A stretch of 64,000 nt of DNA from Corynebacterium sp. TAE3-ERU12 (GTDB taxonomy: Bacteria > Actinomycetota > Actinomycetes > Mycobacteriales > Mycobacteriaceae). The notes beneath the pieces were generated by a model. The model was given only the letters and a program-made list of their open reading frames with translations, had not been told where the DNA came from and did no database searches. The position numbers and the translations under genes were made by a program. Of this stretch, positions 55,148 through 63,746 are shown one piece after another. Position 1 is the stretch's first letter. The number at the start of each line of letters is the position of its first letter. The DNA lies in NCBI RefSeq assembly GCF_019209905.1, contig NZ_JAHUTM010000002.1, positions 248,001 through 312,000 of the forward strand, read 5' to 3'.

Positions 55148-56593
55148 GTGGACTATATTTCAACTCGGGACCCCCAGGCCGTACCTGCTTCCTTCTGCGA
55201 CATTCTCCTCGGTGGACTTGCCGCCGATGGTGGCTTGTATCTGCCGCAGGAATACCCGCAGGTTGATGATGCGACATTGAGCCGATGGCGTCAGCTGCTT
55301 ACCGACGATGGTTATGCCGCGCTGGCCGCCGACGTGCTGAAACTATTCATCGACGACATTCCGGCTGACGATATCGACGCCATTGCGCGCCGGGCCTACC
55401 GCACCCCGGTGTTTTCCGATGAACAGATCGTCCCCGTCAGTGAACTGGAGGACGGCCTGTATATCGGGCATTTGTCGATGGGCCCCACCGCCGCGTTTAA
55501 GGACATGGCGATGCAGCTGCTCGGCGAGCTATTCGAGTATGAGCTTGACCGCCGCCAGCAGACCCTCAATATCTTGGGTGCGACCTCTGGCGATACTGGT
55601 TCTTCGGCCGAGTACGCGATGCGTGGCCGCACCGGTATCCGCGTGTTCATGCTGACCCCCGCGGGCCGGATGACTCCGTTCCAGCAGGCCCAGATGTTTG
55701 GCCTCGATGATCCGAATATCTTCAATATCGCCCTCGATGGTGTCTTCGACGACTGCCAGGACGTGGTCAAGGCTGTATCTGCCGACGCTGAGTTCAAACG
55801 CGAACACCGCATCGGTGCGGTGAACTCGATCAACTGGGCCCGCCTGATGGCCCAGGTTGTCTACTACATTTCCTGCTGGATTCGGGTGACTGAGGCCAAT
55901 ACTGAGCAGGTCAGTTTCTCGGTGCCCACCGGCAATTTCGGCGATATTTGTGCCGGCCATATCGCGAAGTCCATGGGTGTTCCCATCGACCGCCTCATTG
56001 TCGCCACCAATGAAAACGATGTGCTCGACGAGTTCTTCCGCACCGGCAATTACCGGGTGCGTTCCTCGGCGGAGACTGAGGCCACCTCCTCGCCGTCCAT
56101 GGATATTTCCCGGGCATCGAATTTTGAGCGGTTCATTTTTGACCTGCTAGGCCGCGATGCTGAGCGGACGAAGGAACTGTTCGGCGAGAAGGTGCCCCAG
56201 GGCGGATTCTCGCTCTCCGCGGAGCGCGTGTTCGCTGAGGCCTCGTCGGTGCATGGCTTCATGTCCGGCAAGTCCACGCACACCAACCGCGTAGACACCA
56301 TCGGTGACCTGCATAAGCGCCTAGGCGTGCTGGTGGACCCGCACACCGCAGACGGCATTTATGTGGCCAAGGGACTGCGGGAACAGGTCGCCACCCCCAT
56401 TATTTGCCTCGAGACCGCCCTGCCGGTGAAATTCTCCGAAACCATCGTCGAGGCCACCGGCGCGGAGCCGGATGTGCCGGAGCGTTTCGCCGACATCATG
56501 AATGCCGGCCGGCACGTCACCGACCTGCCCAATGATGCTGCTGCGGTGAAGAAGTTCATCTCCGAGTCCATCGCGGAGACCGAGGTGCGGTAG
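55148..56593 (+). CDS. thrC: Threonine synthase
   Basis: This 481-residue PLP enzyme makes threonine from O-phosphohomoserine. The PLP lysine lies in GPTAAFKDMAMQ, and the phosphate-binding region in GATSGDTGSSAEYAMRG. The start is GTG 55148 with no ribosome-binding site; the bases TAGTACCCT end seven bases before it, so the mRNA is probably leaderless. thrC is separate from hom-thrB, as is usual in corynebacteria. Confidence 0.96.
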   Translation: MDYISTRDPQAVPASFCDILLGGLAADGGLYLPQEYPQVDDATLSRWRQLLTDDGYAALAADVLKLFIDDIPADDIDAIARRAYRTPVFSDEQIVPVSELEDGLYIGHLSMGPTAAFKDMAMQLLGELFEYELDRRQQTLNILGATSGDTGSSAEYAMRGRTGIRVFMLTPAGRMTPFQQAQMFGLDDPNIFNIALDGVFDDCQDVVKAVSADAEFKREHRIGAVNSINWARLMAQVVYYISCWIRVTEANTEQVSFSVPTGNFGDICAGHIAKSMGVPIDRLIVATNENDVLDEFFRTGNYRVRSSAETEATSSPSMDISRASNFERFIFDLLGRDAERTKELFGEKVPQGGFSLSAERVFAEASSVHGFMSGKSTHTNRVDTIGDLHKRLGVLVDPHTADGIYVAKGLREQVATPIICLETALPVKFSETIVEATGAEPDVPERFADIMNAGRHVTDLPNDAAAVKKFISESIAETEVR

Positions 56594-56607
56594 TTCCCCG
56601 GATACCC

Positions 56608-56640
56608 CAACACCCCGCAGGTATTGCCTGCGGGGTGTTG
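56608..56640 (+). terminator. Hairpin terminator after thrC
   Basis: A 14-base perfect stem CAACACCCCGCAGG with complement around a 5-base loop. The U-tract is weak (TTGT), but position and strength suit a terminator between convergent genes. Confidence 0.7.
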
Positions 56641-56663
56641 TCGATCTGTGCCCAGTGTGGTGC

Positions 56664-57197
56664 CTAGTCGTCGAACTCGATCGGGACCTCAACAACGTCG
56701 ATGAAGCCATTGCGGTGGTCGCCGAATACCTTCACCGAGCAGTTTTCTTCACCACAGGTGATCTCGTCACCATTCATGTCCTGGCCGGACTGGGTGGCGC
56801 TGAGCTTGAGGACCACAGCACCATCGTCCGGGATGGACTCGGTGGCGGAGTCGCTCTGGTTGGTCAGCCACAGTTGCTTATTTTCCTCGCCGTGCGCACC
56901 AAGACAGACCGGCACATTGGCATCGCCTTCGGTCTTATCGGTGCACACCGCCACGTAGTAGCCCATTTCCGGGTCGAGGCCGGAAAGTTTGAGGGTCAGT
57001 TCTTCACCATCGGTGAGGTCATCGGCGGGGCTGACACTAAGCGTGACCGCGCCGTCTTCGGAGTCAGCGGTCGCGGAAGTGGCCGCGGAATCGGCCGCAG
57101 TGGCCTGCTCTTCGGCGTTATCGTCGGAACAACCAACGGCGATGAGCGATGCGGATACGGCCAGGACAGCACCGGTGGTGCGCAGCAAGCGGGACAT
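56664..57197 (-). CDS. Neocarzinostatin-like lipoprotein
   Basis: A 177-residue lipoprotein with lipobox IAVGC (modified Cys23), a 25-residue Ala/Ser/Thr linker, then one beta-sandwich domain (about 48-177) of the type seen in the next gene. The disulfide pair CGEENC matches the C-x4-C of its neighbour's repeats. It is probably exposed at the surface. It lies 32 bases downstream of the larger protein gene, likely in one operon. Function unknown. Confidence 0.8.
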   Translation of the reverse strand: MSRLLRTTGAVLAVSASLIAVGCSDDNAEEQATAADSAATSATADSEDGAVTLSVSPADDLTDGEELTLKLSGLDPEMGYYVAVCTDKTEGDANVPVCLGAHGEENKQLWLTNQSDSATESIPDDGAVVLKLSATQSGQDMNGDEITCGEENCSVKVFGDHRNGFIDVVEVPIEFDD

Positions 57198-57229
57198 ATT
57201 TTCTCCCAGGGTCGTGGTTGGAATAGGGG

Positions 57230-58942
57230 CTAGATATCTTCGTCGGCAGTATCGGTGTCGTTGTGCTTCTTCCGTCCCAACAGCCAGGCAACCAGGCCGA
57301 CGATGGCGCCGCCGACGAGGGCACCGAGCAGACCAATCCAGAATGCGGTCATCCCGGACACCGAGTTGGCCTGCGCGATATCGACATCTTCGGCCCCATC
57401 GGAGTCAATGGAGCCACGCTTGCGGTCCTTATCGGCGGCCTTCTTCTCTTCTTCGGCGGCGCGCTTGCGGGCGGCATCCTTTTCAGCCTTCGTGCCGGCA
57501 ACAGTGATATCGACCGCTGCGTCCTGGGAACGGTCCGAGGAACCGTGGGCGGCGAAGGTGAAAATGGCGCACTGGTTATCAATGCAGTTACCGGCGGGGA
57601 AGACCGCTTCGATATTCAGGGTGGTCGACCAGGCACCGTTTGCGCTCATCTCGGAGGTGCGGATGAACTTGGTGTCGCCGAAAACAGTGGCGTCGACATG
57701 AGAGAACTTCGACTTCTCGGCAACACCGACGTAGATGCCGGGGCCCGTGGTGGCAAAGCCAGTACCGGAAACAGTCACCGCAGTCTTGCCGGAGGCTTTG
57801 ATAGTCGTCGGGTTGGCGGTGACGGAGATATTGCCGTTGGTGCTGCCAGAGCTGTCCGAGTCCGACGTCGCAGCCGAACCGGTATTGCTGTAATTACCGC
57901 CGCTGGTGCCGCCACCAGTGGAGCCGGAAACAGTCGGGGAACCGCCCGAAGCAGCCGGGGCGACACCTCCCTTGAAGCCCACCGGGGTGGCGGTGTCCTG
58001 GGAACGGTCAGACGAACCATGTGCGGCCAGGGTGTAGATGGCGCACTGGGTTTTCATGCAGTCGGTGGAGCCGAACTTAGCCTGGACGGGCAGGCTGATG
58101 GAGAAGGAACCATCGGAGTTCAGCTTGCCGTTATTGCGGGAAAGCCACGTGGTGTCAGGGCCGAAGGCGTCCTGATTGGTGGGGCTGAAATTATCCATCG
58201 CGGCGATGCCGACGTAGATGCCGTTGCCGCTGGTCTTAAAGCCACGCCCGGAGACCTGCACGGTCTGCCCGGAGGGGGAGAGGTCGGTGGTGGGCGATAC
58301 GCTCACCGACGCCCCAGAGGAGGACGTGGCGCCACCGGAGCCACCAGTGGTGCCGCCGCCGCTATTACCAGCGTTCCCGCCACCGTTACCGGCCGGGCTG
58401 GACGGGGTTGCGCCGGCAGCGAAGGAGATCGGCTTCCACACATCCTGGCTGCGGTCCACCAGGTTGGGGAAGGCGGTGAAGGAGGCGACGTAGCACTTGA
58501 CTTCGCGGCAGTCAGTCTCACCGAAAACAACATCGACCGGCAGTTCGGTGCGGAAAGAACCGGAATCATCCGGGGTGACCTTGACGGCTTCACCATAGGT
58601 CTGCGGGTAGCCGGAGGAGGGGCGCTCAATGGTCTGGGTGATATACACGCCATCACCGGGCCGGTAGCCGGTACCAGTGACAGTGATCTTCTCACCGTCG
58701 GAAAGCCCAGTGTCCTTCGATAAGGACATATCGAGGCTCTCATTGGGCTCGTCATTGCCCGGCAACCACTCGCGCGGATTGAGTTTTCCGAGATCGGGCA
58801 GCATATCGCTGGACCCGGAGGAGCTACCCGGCATCTGCTGGGCGCTGGCGGGAGCGGCGGCCAGAGGAAGGCCGGTGATCAGAGTCAGTGCTGCAACAGC
58901 GCCGAGTGCGCGAGTGCGGAACCGATGATGAAGACGGGACAT
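57230..58942 (-). CDS. Surface protein with three neocarzinostatin-like repeats
   Basis: This 570-residue exported protein has a signal peptide (cut near ASA-QQ), three immunoglobulin-like repeats (about 45-170, 205-325 and 365-480), Gly/Ser/Thr-rich linkers and a C-terminal transmembrane helix (AFWIGLLGALVGGAIVGLVAWLLG) with a KKH tail. Each repeat has one C-x4-C pair (CREVKC, CMKTQC, CIDNQC), and repeats 2 and 3 share AHGSSDRSQD. The start ATG 58942 is chosen over 58969 by signal-peptide fit. It resembles cell-wall proteins of corynebacteria, but the ligand is unknown. Confidence 0.85.
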   Translation of the reverse strand: MSRLHHRFRTRALGAVAALTLITGLPLAAAPASAQQMPGSSSGSSDMLPDLGKLNPREWLPGNDEPNESLDMSLSKDTGLSDGEKITVTGTGYRPGDGVYITQTIERPSSGYPQTYGEAVKVTPDDSGSFRTELPVDVVFGETDCREVKCYVASFTAFPNLVDRSQDVWKPISFAAGATPSSPAGNGGGNAGNSGGGTTGGSGGATSSSGASVSVSPTTDLSPSGQTVQVSGRGFKTSGNGIYVGIAAMDNFSPTNQDAFGPDTTWLSRNNGKLNSDGSFSISLPVQAKFGSTDCMKTQCAIYTLAAHGSSDRSQDTATPVGFKGGVAPAASGGSPTVSGSTGGGTSGGNYSNTGSAATSDSDSSGSTNGNISVTANPTTIKASGKTAVTVSGTGFATTGPGIYVGVAEKSKFSHVDATVFGDTKFIRTSEMSANGAWSTTLNIEAVFPAGNCIDNQCAIFTFAAHGSSDRSQDAAVDITVAGTKAEKDAARKRAAEEEKKAADKDRKRGSIDSDGAEDVDIAQANSVSGMTAFWIGLLGALVGGAIVGLVAWLLGRKKHNDTDTADEDI

Positions 58943-58981
58943 AGGCGCGCTTCGCTCCCTTTTAAGCATCTCGATGGTAGG

Positions 58982-59000
58982 TCAACTGAAGCTAGCCTAA
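58982..59000 (-). promoter_or_regulatory. Weak DtxR-like box
   Basis: The minus-strand 19-mer TTAGGCTAGCTTCAGTTGA matches the DtxR consensus at 13 of 19 positions, mainly in the left half. It lies 40 bases upstream of the surface-protein start. This is only suggestive. Confidence 0.25.
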
Positions 59001-59065
59001 ACCACGGTGTGCGCGCAGCCAACCAGATACGAAGGCTGTGCCGACGCTATGGGCACAAGCCCCGC

Positions 59066-60280
59066 CTAGACCCGCCCGCGGTACAGCAGCGCCTCAACCG
59101 CCCCCAGCGCGGCTACCAGGCCGACGGCGCACCAACCAGCCACAACCACACCAGCCCAACCATTGGCCGCCCAGGCGGCAACACCAATGGCTGAACCACC
59201 AGCCGCACCAGCGAAATAGCAGGTCATATACACCGAGTTGGCGGTAGAACGCTGGGTCGGGGCGAGTGCGTACACCACGTTCATCGACACAATATGGACC
59301 AGCTGAAGCCCCACATCGACAAGGATAAAACCAGCAATGAACCAGGCCAGACTGGTCGCGGCGAAGCTGAAACACAACCACCCCAGGGCAAGAAGACCAA
59401 TCCCGGCAGCTGTGGCCATTCCCACATAGCCGCGGTCCACCAAACGGCCCGCGGGGGTGGCCACAAATACCCCAGCCAGGCCCAACAGGCCAAGCACACC
59501 AATCATCCCGGCGCTCATAGAAAACGGCGGGCCCGCCAACAGGGGAGTCATGGTGGCGAAAACACCACTAAACCCGGCGAAAGCAATGGCGGCAATAACC
59601 GACCGCATCCGCAACTGCCGATGACGAATACAAAGCCGCACGGTCTGACGCATCGTGCGCAGATACGATTCCGGCTGCTCCACCCGAGAACGCGGCAACA
59701 CTCGCCACAGCGCCACCGCGCAGGCCACCAACATCGCCGCGGTAACAAGGTATGAACTATGCCAGCCGAAAGCGTCGGCAAGCATTCCTGATGCAGTACG
59801 CGACAGCAAAATGCCGCCAAGGAGCCCCGACATCACCGTGCCCACCGCAGAACCAGAATCCTTCGGGTCCGCCAACATGGAGGCAAACGGCACCAGCACC
59901 TGGGCCGCCACAGAGAAAAACCCGGCCACCGCGATACCGACGACCAAAGCCGCGAAACCAGGGGCCACACCGGCGATGAGATGACCTGCGGCAGTAAGCC
60001 CCATCAGGGCCACAACAAGGCCCCGCCGCTCAAGCTTGTCGCCTAAGGGCACCACCACAAACAAGCCGATGGCATAGGCCACCTGCGCGACGGTGACGGT
60101 GGTAGCAGCCGCAGACGGACTCACCCCAAAGGTCGCGCTGAACTCGGCAAGCAGTGGCTGGTTGACGTAATTTCCGCCAGCACACAGGCCAGTGGCCGTG
60201 GCCATCAGCAGCAATGGGGGAGAAGAAGTGCGCGCGGTATCGGCAGTACCGGTCGAGGAAGCGTCAGTGCGCATGGGCAT
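59066..60280 (-). CDS. MFS transporter (drug/arabinose efflux-like)
   Basis: This 404-residue major facilitator has twelve helices and the loop 2-3 pattern PLGDKLERRG. It resembles arabinose-efflux or multidrug MFS proteins. Starts at 60280 or 60274 are near equal; 60295 is possible. No regulator or substrate genes lie beside it. It follows glnA in the same direction, but a hairpin separates them. Confidence 0.87.
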   Translation of the reverse strand: MPMRTDASSTGTADTARTSSPPLLLMATATGLCAGGNYVNQPLLAEFSATFGVSPSAAATTVTVAQVAYAIGLFVVVPLGDKLERRGLVVALMGLTAAGHLIAGVAPGFAALVVGIAVAGFFSVAAQVLVPFASMLADPKDSGSAVGTVMSGLLGGILLSRTASGMLADAFGWHSSYLVTAAMLVACAVALWRVLPRSRVEQPESYLRTMRQTVRLCIRHRQLRMRSVIAAIAFAGFSGVFATMTPLLAGPPFSMSAGMIGVLGLLGLAGVFVATPAGRLVDRGYVGMATAAGIGLLALGWLCFSFAATSLAWFIAGFILVDVGLQLVHIVSMNVVYALAPTQRSTANSVYMTCYFAGAAGGSAIGVAAWAANGWAGVVVAGWCAVGLVAALGAVEALLYRGRV

Positions 60281-60293
60281 ATTCAAACAAAGC

Positions 60294-60333
60294 ACGGCCC
60301 GCTGGTCGCACCGAGGTGCCAGCAGCGGGCCGT
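60294..60333 (-). terminator. Terminator of glnA
   Basis: Stem ACGGCCCGCTG pairs with CAGCGGGCCGT around an 18-base loop. On the minus strand GCTTTG follows. It lies between glnA and the MFS gene, partly over the start of the latter. Confidence 0.7.
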
Positions 60334-60357
60334 TATCTGCGCCGGAGCGGTGACGTT

Positions 60358-61794
60358 TTACACGTCGTAGTACATCTCAAACTCCTGGGTGGTGGGGCGC
60401 AACCGCGTCGGAGTGATCTCATTATCGTGCTTATACCGGATATAAGTCTCGACGAGATCCTCGGTGAACACATCGCCCTCGAGGAGGAATTCGTGATCCT
60501 CTTCCAGAGACGACAAGGCCGCCTCCAGCGAAGTCGGCAAGGTCGGTATGTCCTTAGCCTCCTCCGGCGGAAGCTCGTAGAGATCCTTATCCACCGGCTC
60601 AGGCGGCTCGATGCGGTTCTTGATGCCGTCGAGGCCAGCCATCAGCATCGCAGTGAAACCCAAGTAGGGGTTAGCGGACGGGTCCGGCGCGCGGAATTCG
60701 ATGCGCTTGGCCTTCGGGTTCGGGCCGGTCACCGGAATCCGGATCGCAGCAGAACGATTCTGCTGGGAGTACACCAGGTTGATCGGGGCCTCGAAACCCG
60801 GCACGAGGCGGTGATACGAGTTCAACGTCGGATTAGTGAAGGACAACACCGCACCGGCGTGCTTCAAGATACCGCCGATATAGAAACGGGCAGTATCCGA
60901 CAGCCCACCGTAGCCGGCCTCATCGTGGAACAGTGGCTTGCCATCTGCCCACAAGGACTGGTGCACATGCATGCCGGAGCCACCATCACCAGCCAGCGGC
61001 TTGGGCATGAAGGTCGCTGAACGGCCATTGCGCTTAGCGACGTTCTTCACCACATACTTAAAGGTCTGCAGATCGTCGGCACCATGCAACAACGTATTGA
61101 ACTTATAGTTCACCTCTTGCTGGCCGCCGGAGCCCATCTCGTGGTGGGCGCGCTCGACGGTGAAACCAATGGAGTCGAGCGTTTCACCGATCTCATCACG
61201 CAGGTGATTGAGGTGGTCATAGGGAGCAACCGGGAAATAACCACCCTTCGTGCGCACCTTATGGCCAAGATTGCGGGAACCATCCGGATTATGTTCCTCG
61301 CCGGAATTCCACCACCCCTCCACGGAATCGACCTCATGGAAGGAACGGTTCGACGTGGTGTCGTAGCGGACCTGGTCGAAGATGTAGAACTCCGCTTCAG
61401 ACCCGAAGAAGCAGGTATCGGCGATGCCGGTAGAAGCGAGATAATTCTCCGCTTTGAGTGCAATATTGCGCGGATCGCGGGAAAAAGCTTCGCCAGTATG
61501 CGGGTCCTGGACGAAGAACATCATATTCAACGTCGGAGACTCCCGGAACGGGTCAATATAGGCGGTGGAGATATCCGGAACGAGGTTCATATCGGAGTTA
61601 TCCACCGAGGTATAACCACTGATCGAGGAGCCATCGAAGGCCAGCCCGTCGACCATGGCGTCCTCGTCGAACTGGTGCGCAGGAATAGACAGGTGTTGCA
61701 TCACCCCCGGCACGTCGGTGAAGCGGACGTCGACCCAACGGACCCCTTGATCCTTGATGAACGACATGATGTCAGACGGGCTTTCAAAAGCCAC
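60358..61794 (-). CDS. glnA: Glutamine synthetase GlnA (type I)
   Basis: This 478-residue enzyme makes glutamine from glutamate and ammonia. Motifs [16 protein letters not shown], the ATP-binding [16 protein letters not shown] and the C-terminal adenylylation site [11 protein letters not shown] (Tyr near 408) are present, so GlnE would control it. The stop-proximal 76 residues are nearly the same as in the partial second gene at 63747. It is downstream of the ornithine-cyclodeaminase-like gene, with a strong hairpin in the gap. Confidence 0.96.
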   Translation of the reverse strand: MAFESPSDIMSFIKDQGVRWVDVRFTDVPGVMQHLSIPAHQFDEDAMVDGLAFDGSSISGYTSVDNSDMNLVPDISTAYIDPFRESPTLNMMFFVQDPHTGEAFSRDPRNIALKAENYLASTGIADTCFFGSEAEFYIFDQVRYDTTSNRSFHEVDSVEGWWNSGEEHNPDGSRNLGHKVRTKGGYFPVAPYDHLNHLRDEIGETLDSIGFTVERAHHEMGSGGQQEVNYKFNTLLHGADDLQTFKYVVKNVAKRNGRSATFMPKPLAGDGGSGMHVHQSLWADGKPLFHDEAGYGGLSDTARFYIGGILKHAGAVLSFTNPTLNSYHRLVPGFEAPINLVYSQQNRSAAIRIPVTGPNPKAKRIEFRAPDPSANPYLGFTAMLMAGLDGIKNRIEPPEPVDKDLYELPPEEAKDIPTLPTSLEAALSSLEEDHEFLLEGDVFTEDLVETYIRYKHDNEITPTRLRPTTQEFEMYYDV

Positions 61795-61850
61795 GGTAAA
61801 TCAATCCCTGATTGAACTGGTATGCGGTTGATATTCAGTGCTGCGGCGCC

Positions 61851-61893
61851 CCTTGCCCTGGTGATGTGCCGTATCGCACAGGCCAGGGCAAGG
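61851..61893 (-). terminator. Large hairpin between the OCD-like gene and glnA
   Basis: CCTTGCCCTGG (61851-61861) pairs perfectly with CCAGGGCAAGG (61883-61893), with a second inner stem TGTGC/GCACA. There is no U-tract, so it may be an RNA-stability element or attenuator rather than a terminator. Confidence 0.6.
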
Positions 61894-61906
61894 GCTGGGG
61901 TTGGTA

Positions 61907-63064
61907 TTAGGCCAGCCGCGGGGTTTCCCAGAGGTTCAGCGTGGTGCCGATCCCCTTCTCCTGTGCTGCGTGGTACAGGTCGGTCGCCCAGGCGACGTCC
62001 TCGACGGGCATGCCGCCAATGGAGTAGCAGAAGATCTGTTCATCATTGACTCGGCCAGGTGCCCGGCCGGCGGCGATATCGCCGATATTGACGATCTGAT
62101 CCTCAGTCAGGCTGCCTTCTTCCTTCATGTCCCACCAGCGGTTGCCGGGGATACCCAGCAGATCCTCGTAGGTGACATTCGGGCCGTTCTCGTTGAACCA
62201 TTCCTCGTACAGGCCCCGGTAATCAACAACAAGATTGGCCTGGTCAGAGGTGACGAAATCGTCGTCAAGGCGGGCAGCTGCAGGCATCAGCAGCAGGGCG
62301 CCGGGCTTGAGCCATTCCTGCTTGAAATAGGGGAAGCCCGAGGGGCCATCAGGGGAGGTGGAAGTGCCGGCAATGAGGATGTCAGAGCCCTCAATGGCTT
62401 CCTGCTCACTGTCGACCACCCGAACCTCATCAAGCTGCGGGTAGGTCTCGCGAATCCACGCCACCGCCTTTTCCGTGGACTTCGGCGAACGACCCTTGAC
62501 CTTGACGGTACGAATACCGGGGCGCTGCGACAACGCAGAGCCCAGGATGGTGCGGCTCATCACACCGGGGCCAATAATGCCGACGGTTTCCGCGTCCTCA
62601 ACCGCGAGAAGTTTGACACCCACACCCGGGACCGCGCCGGTGCGGTAGGCGGAGAGAAGGTTGGCGCTCATAATCGCCAGCGGGGCACCGGTGGTGGCGT
62701 CATTGAGCACGAAAACGTGGATGGACCGGGGCAGGTCATGGTCACGGTTTTCGGCATTGGAGCCGTACCACTTCACACCCGAATTGCCGAAGCGGCCGCC
62801 GAGGTAGGCGGGCATAGCCATAAACCGGCGGTCCGGGCCATCGGCAGGCATACCGGGGTGCTCGGGGTTTTTGGGGAAGTTGATCTGTGCGCCGTGAGAG
62901 TTAGCCGATGCACCAGCCATTCGATAGTCACCATCGGCGAGGAGAATCAACGTCTCCTCCATGCAGTCCACGCACTTGGCGGCGTCGTCGACGCCAGCGG
63001 CGACCATGTCCTCTTCATTGAGGTAAAGAAAATCGATACGAGGGTTGTCCGGAAAACCTGTCAC
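61907..63064 (-). CDS. Ornithine cyclodeaminase/mu-crystallin family protein
   Basis: This 385-residue NAD(P)-binding protein has the family layout: the dinucleotide fold starts near VGIIGPGVMSRTILGSAL (about 165-180), and substrate-side motifs include NSGVKWYG and ANLLSAYRTGAVPGVGVKLL. It could be ornithine cyclodeaminase (C. glutamicum ocd lies in an AmtR-controlled nitrogen operon). Similar proteins have also been labelled tyramine oxidase subunit B. I cannot separate these. The start is GTG 63064. It lies between two glnA genes, which points to nitrogen metabolism. Confidence 0.8.
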   Translation of the reverse strand: MTGFPDNPRIDFLYLNEEDMVAAGVDDAAKCVDCMEETLILLADGDYRMAGASANSHGAQINFPKNPEHPGMPADGPDRRFMAMPAYLGGRFGNSGVKWYGSNAENRDHDLPRSIHVFVLNDATTGAPLAIMSANLLSAYRTGAVPGVGVKLLAVEDAETVGIIGPGVMSRTILGSALSQRPGIRTVKVKGRSPKSTEKAVAWIRETYPQLDEVRVVDSEQEAIEGSDILIAGTSTSPDGPSGFPYFKQEWLKPGALLLMPAAARLDDDFVTSDQANLVVDYRGLYEEWFNENGPNVTYEDLLGIPGNRWWDMKEEGSLTEDQIVNIGDIAAGRAPGRVNDEQIFCYSIGGMPVEDVAWATDLYHAAQEKGIGTTLNLWETPRLA

Positions 63065-63089
63065 GAGGTTTTACCCAACCTTTCTGGAT

Positions 63090-63118
63090 CACGCGACGGG
63101 GACTGCCTCCGTCGCGTG
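63090..63118 (-). ncRNA. Hairpin 25 bases before the OCD-like start
   Basis: Perfect 10-base stem CACGCGACGG/CCGTCGCGTG with a 9-base loop. A small second stem AGGTT/AACCT lies between it and the GTG start. No U-tract follows. It could control translation. Confidence 0.55.
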
Positions 63119-63218
63119 CAGTGGCCTCGGTGGAAAGGTGGGGCCGTAGCGCCGGGGTAGCCTCCGGGGGTTCCAGGTACCCGTCCACCCCCGAGCGGGC
63201 GAGGGTGGGCCGTCACTG
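63119..63218 (-). ncRNA. Structured 5' leader of the OCD-like gene (possible riboswitch)
   Basis: A closing stem CAGTG (63119-63123)/CACTG (63214-63218) encloses two hairpins, GGGTA/TACCC at 63155-63182 and CCACCC/GGGTGG at 63185-63208. This multi-branched form is like a riboswitch aptamer. I compared it with TPP, SAM, glycine, cobalamin and guanidine motifs by eye and found no match. Confidence 0.4.
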
Positions 63219-63265
63219 TCTTCTGTTATTTCGCAGGCAGGGCCCCAGGCCTTGCCTACACAAAA

Positions 63266-63279
63266 GTATTCCAGAATAG
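63266..63279. promoter_or_regulatory. AmtR-like palindrome
   Basis: The minus strand reads CTATTCTGGAATAC, i.e. CTAT-N6-ATAC, one base from the AmtR core CTAT-N6-ATAG; TATTC-CA-GAATA is a perfect inverted repeat. It lies upstream of the structured leader of the OCD-like gene and may overlap its promoter. Confidence 0.5.
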
Positions 63280-63344
63280 GTCTGTGGGTGCATGGCGTGC
63301 ACTACTGAGAGCGTGTGGGCGCCAGCCCAAAAAACCCGTTGCAT

Positions 63345-63412
63345 AGCCCCGCTCACGCGGGGACGACGCTTACCCGCATACACACATAGGGCCAGCCCCG
63401 CTCACGCGGGGA
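63345..63412. repeat. Two identical 19-bp CRISPR-like hairpins
   Basis: AGCCCCGCTCACGCGGGGA occurs at 63345-63363 and again at 63394-63412, 49 bases apart. Each folds as CCCCGC-TCAC-GCGGGG, the core of type I-E CRISPR repeats. The spacing is too short for a normal I-E unit (about 61) and no cas genes are in the window, so this is a remnant or another hairpin element. Confidence 0.5.
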
Positions 63413-63447
63413 TGCGGCAAAACCGCTGATGGGGCCTGGGTAAGCGT
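63366..63447. repeat. 10-bp inverted repeat around the second hairpin
   Basis: ACGCTTACCC (63366-63375) and GGGTAAGCGT (63438-63447) are exact reverse complements, enclosing the second CRISPR-like hairpin. Confidence 0.5.
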
Positions 63448-63519
63448 GTTCATTCTATCCGAGGGGTGCGGCGAAAAAGTACCGCCCCCGGCTGCTCTCG
63501 ACGCCTGGCGCGCACAAAC

Positions 63520-63577
63520 CCGTACCAATTGCGCAGATCCGTGCGAAATTTCGTACGGATCTGCGCAATTGGTACGG
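63520..63577. repeat. 58-bp near-perfect palindrome
   Basis: Two 29-base arms (CCGTACCAATTGCGCAGATC and the remainder) are reverse complements except for one G/T pair at 63543/63554; there is no loop. It can extrude as a cruciform or form a long RNA hairpin. No coding gene overlaps it. Confidence 0.85.
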
Positions 63578-63590
63578 ATCTGCCGAAGGG

Positions 63591-63650
63591 GGGCGCACGC
63601 AGCGCACGCAGCGCACGAAACGGCGCGCGAAACGGCGCACGCAGCGCTAA
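63591..63650. repeat. Short tandem GCGCACGCA/GAAACGGCGC repeats
   Basis: GCGCACGCA-type units occur three times and GAAACGGCGC-like units twice within about 60 bases downstream of the palindrome. This is imperfect simple-sequence DNA with no supported gene. Confidence 0.55.
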
Positions 63651-63676
63651 AGCCGCCCCACTCACGCACCGAAAAA

Positions 63677-63730
63677 CCCCACCCTCCCGGCCAATGGGCA
63701 ATATCTGCCGCAAAGACGGGGACGGTGGGG
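63677..63730 (-). terminator. Terminator of the second glnA
   Basis: CCCCACC (63677-63683) pairs with GGTGGGG (63724-63730). On the minus strand the stem ends with TTTTT (63676-63672). It lies 16 bases beyond the glnA stop. Confidence 0.6.
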
Positions 63731-63746
63731 CCAGGGAGGCTACGAC

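Noticed and set aside
63345..63412. A working type I-E CRISPR array
   Set aside because: Only two repeats, 49-base spacing instead of about 61, repeats conserved over 19 bases only, and no cas genes in the window.
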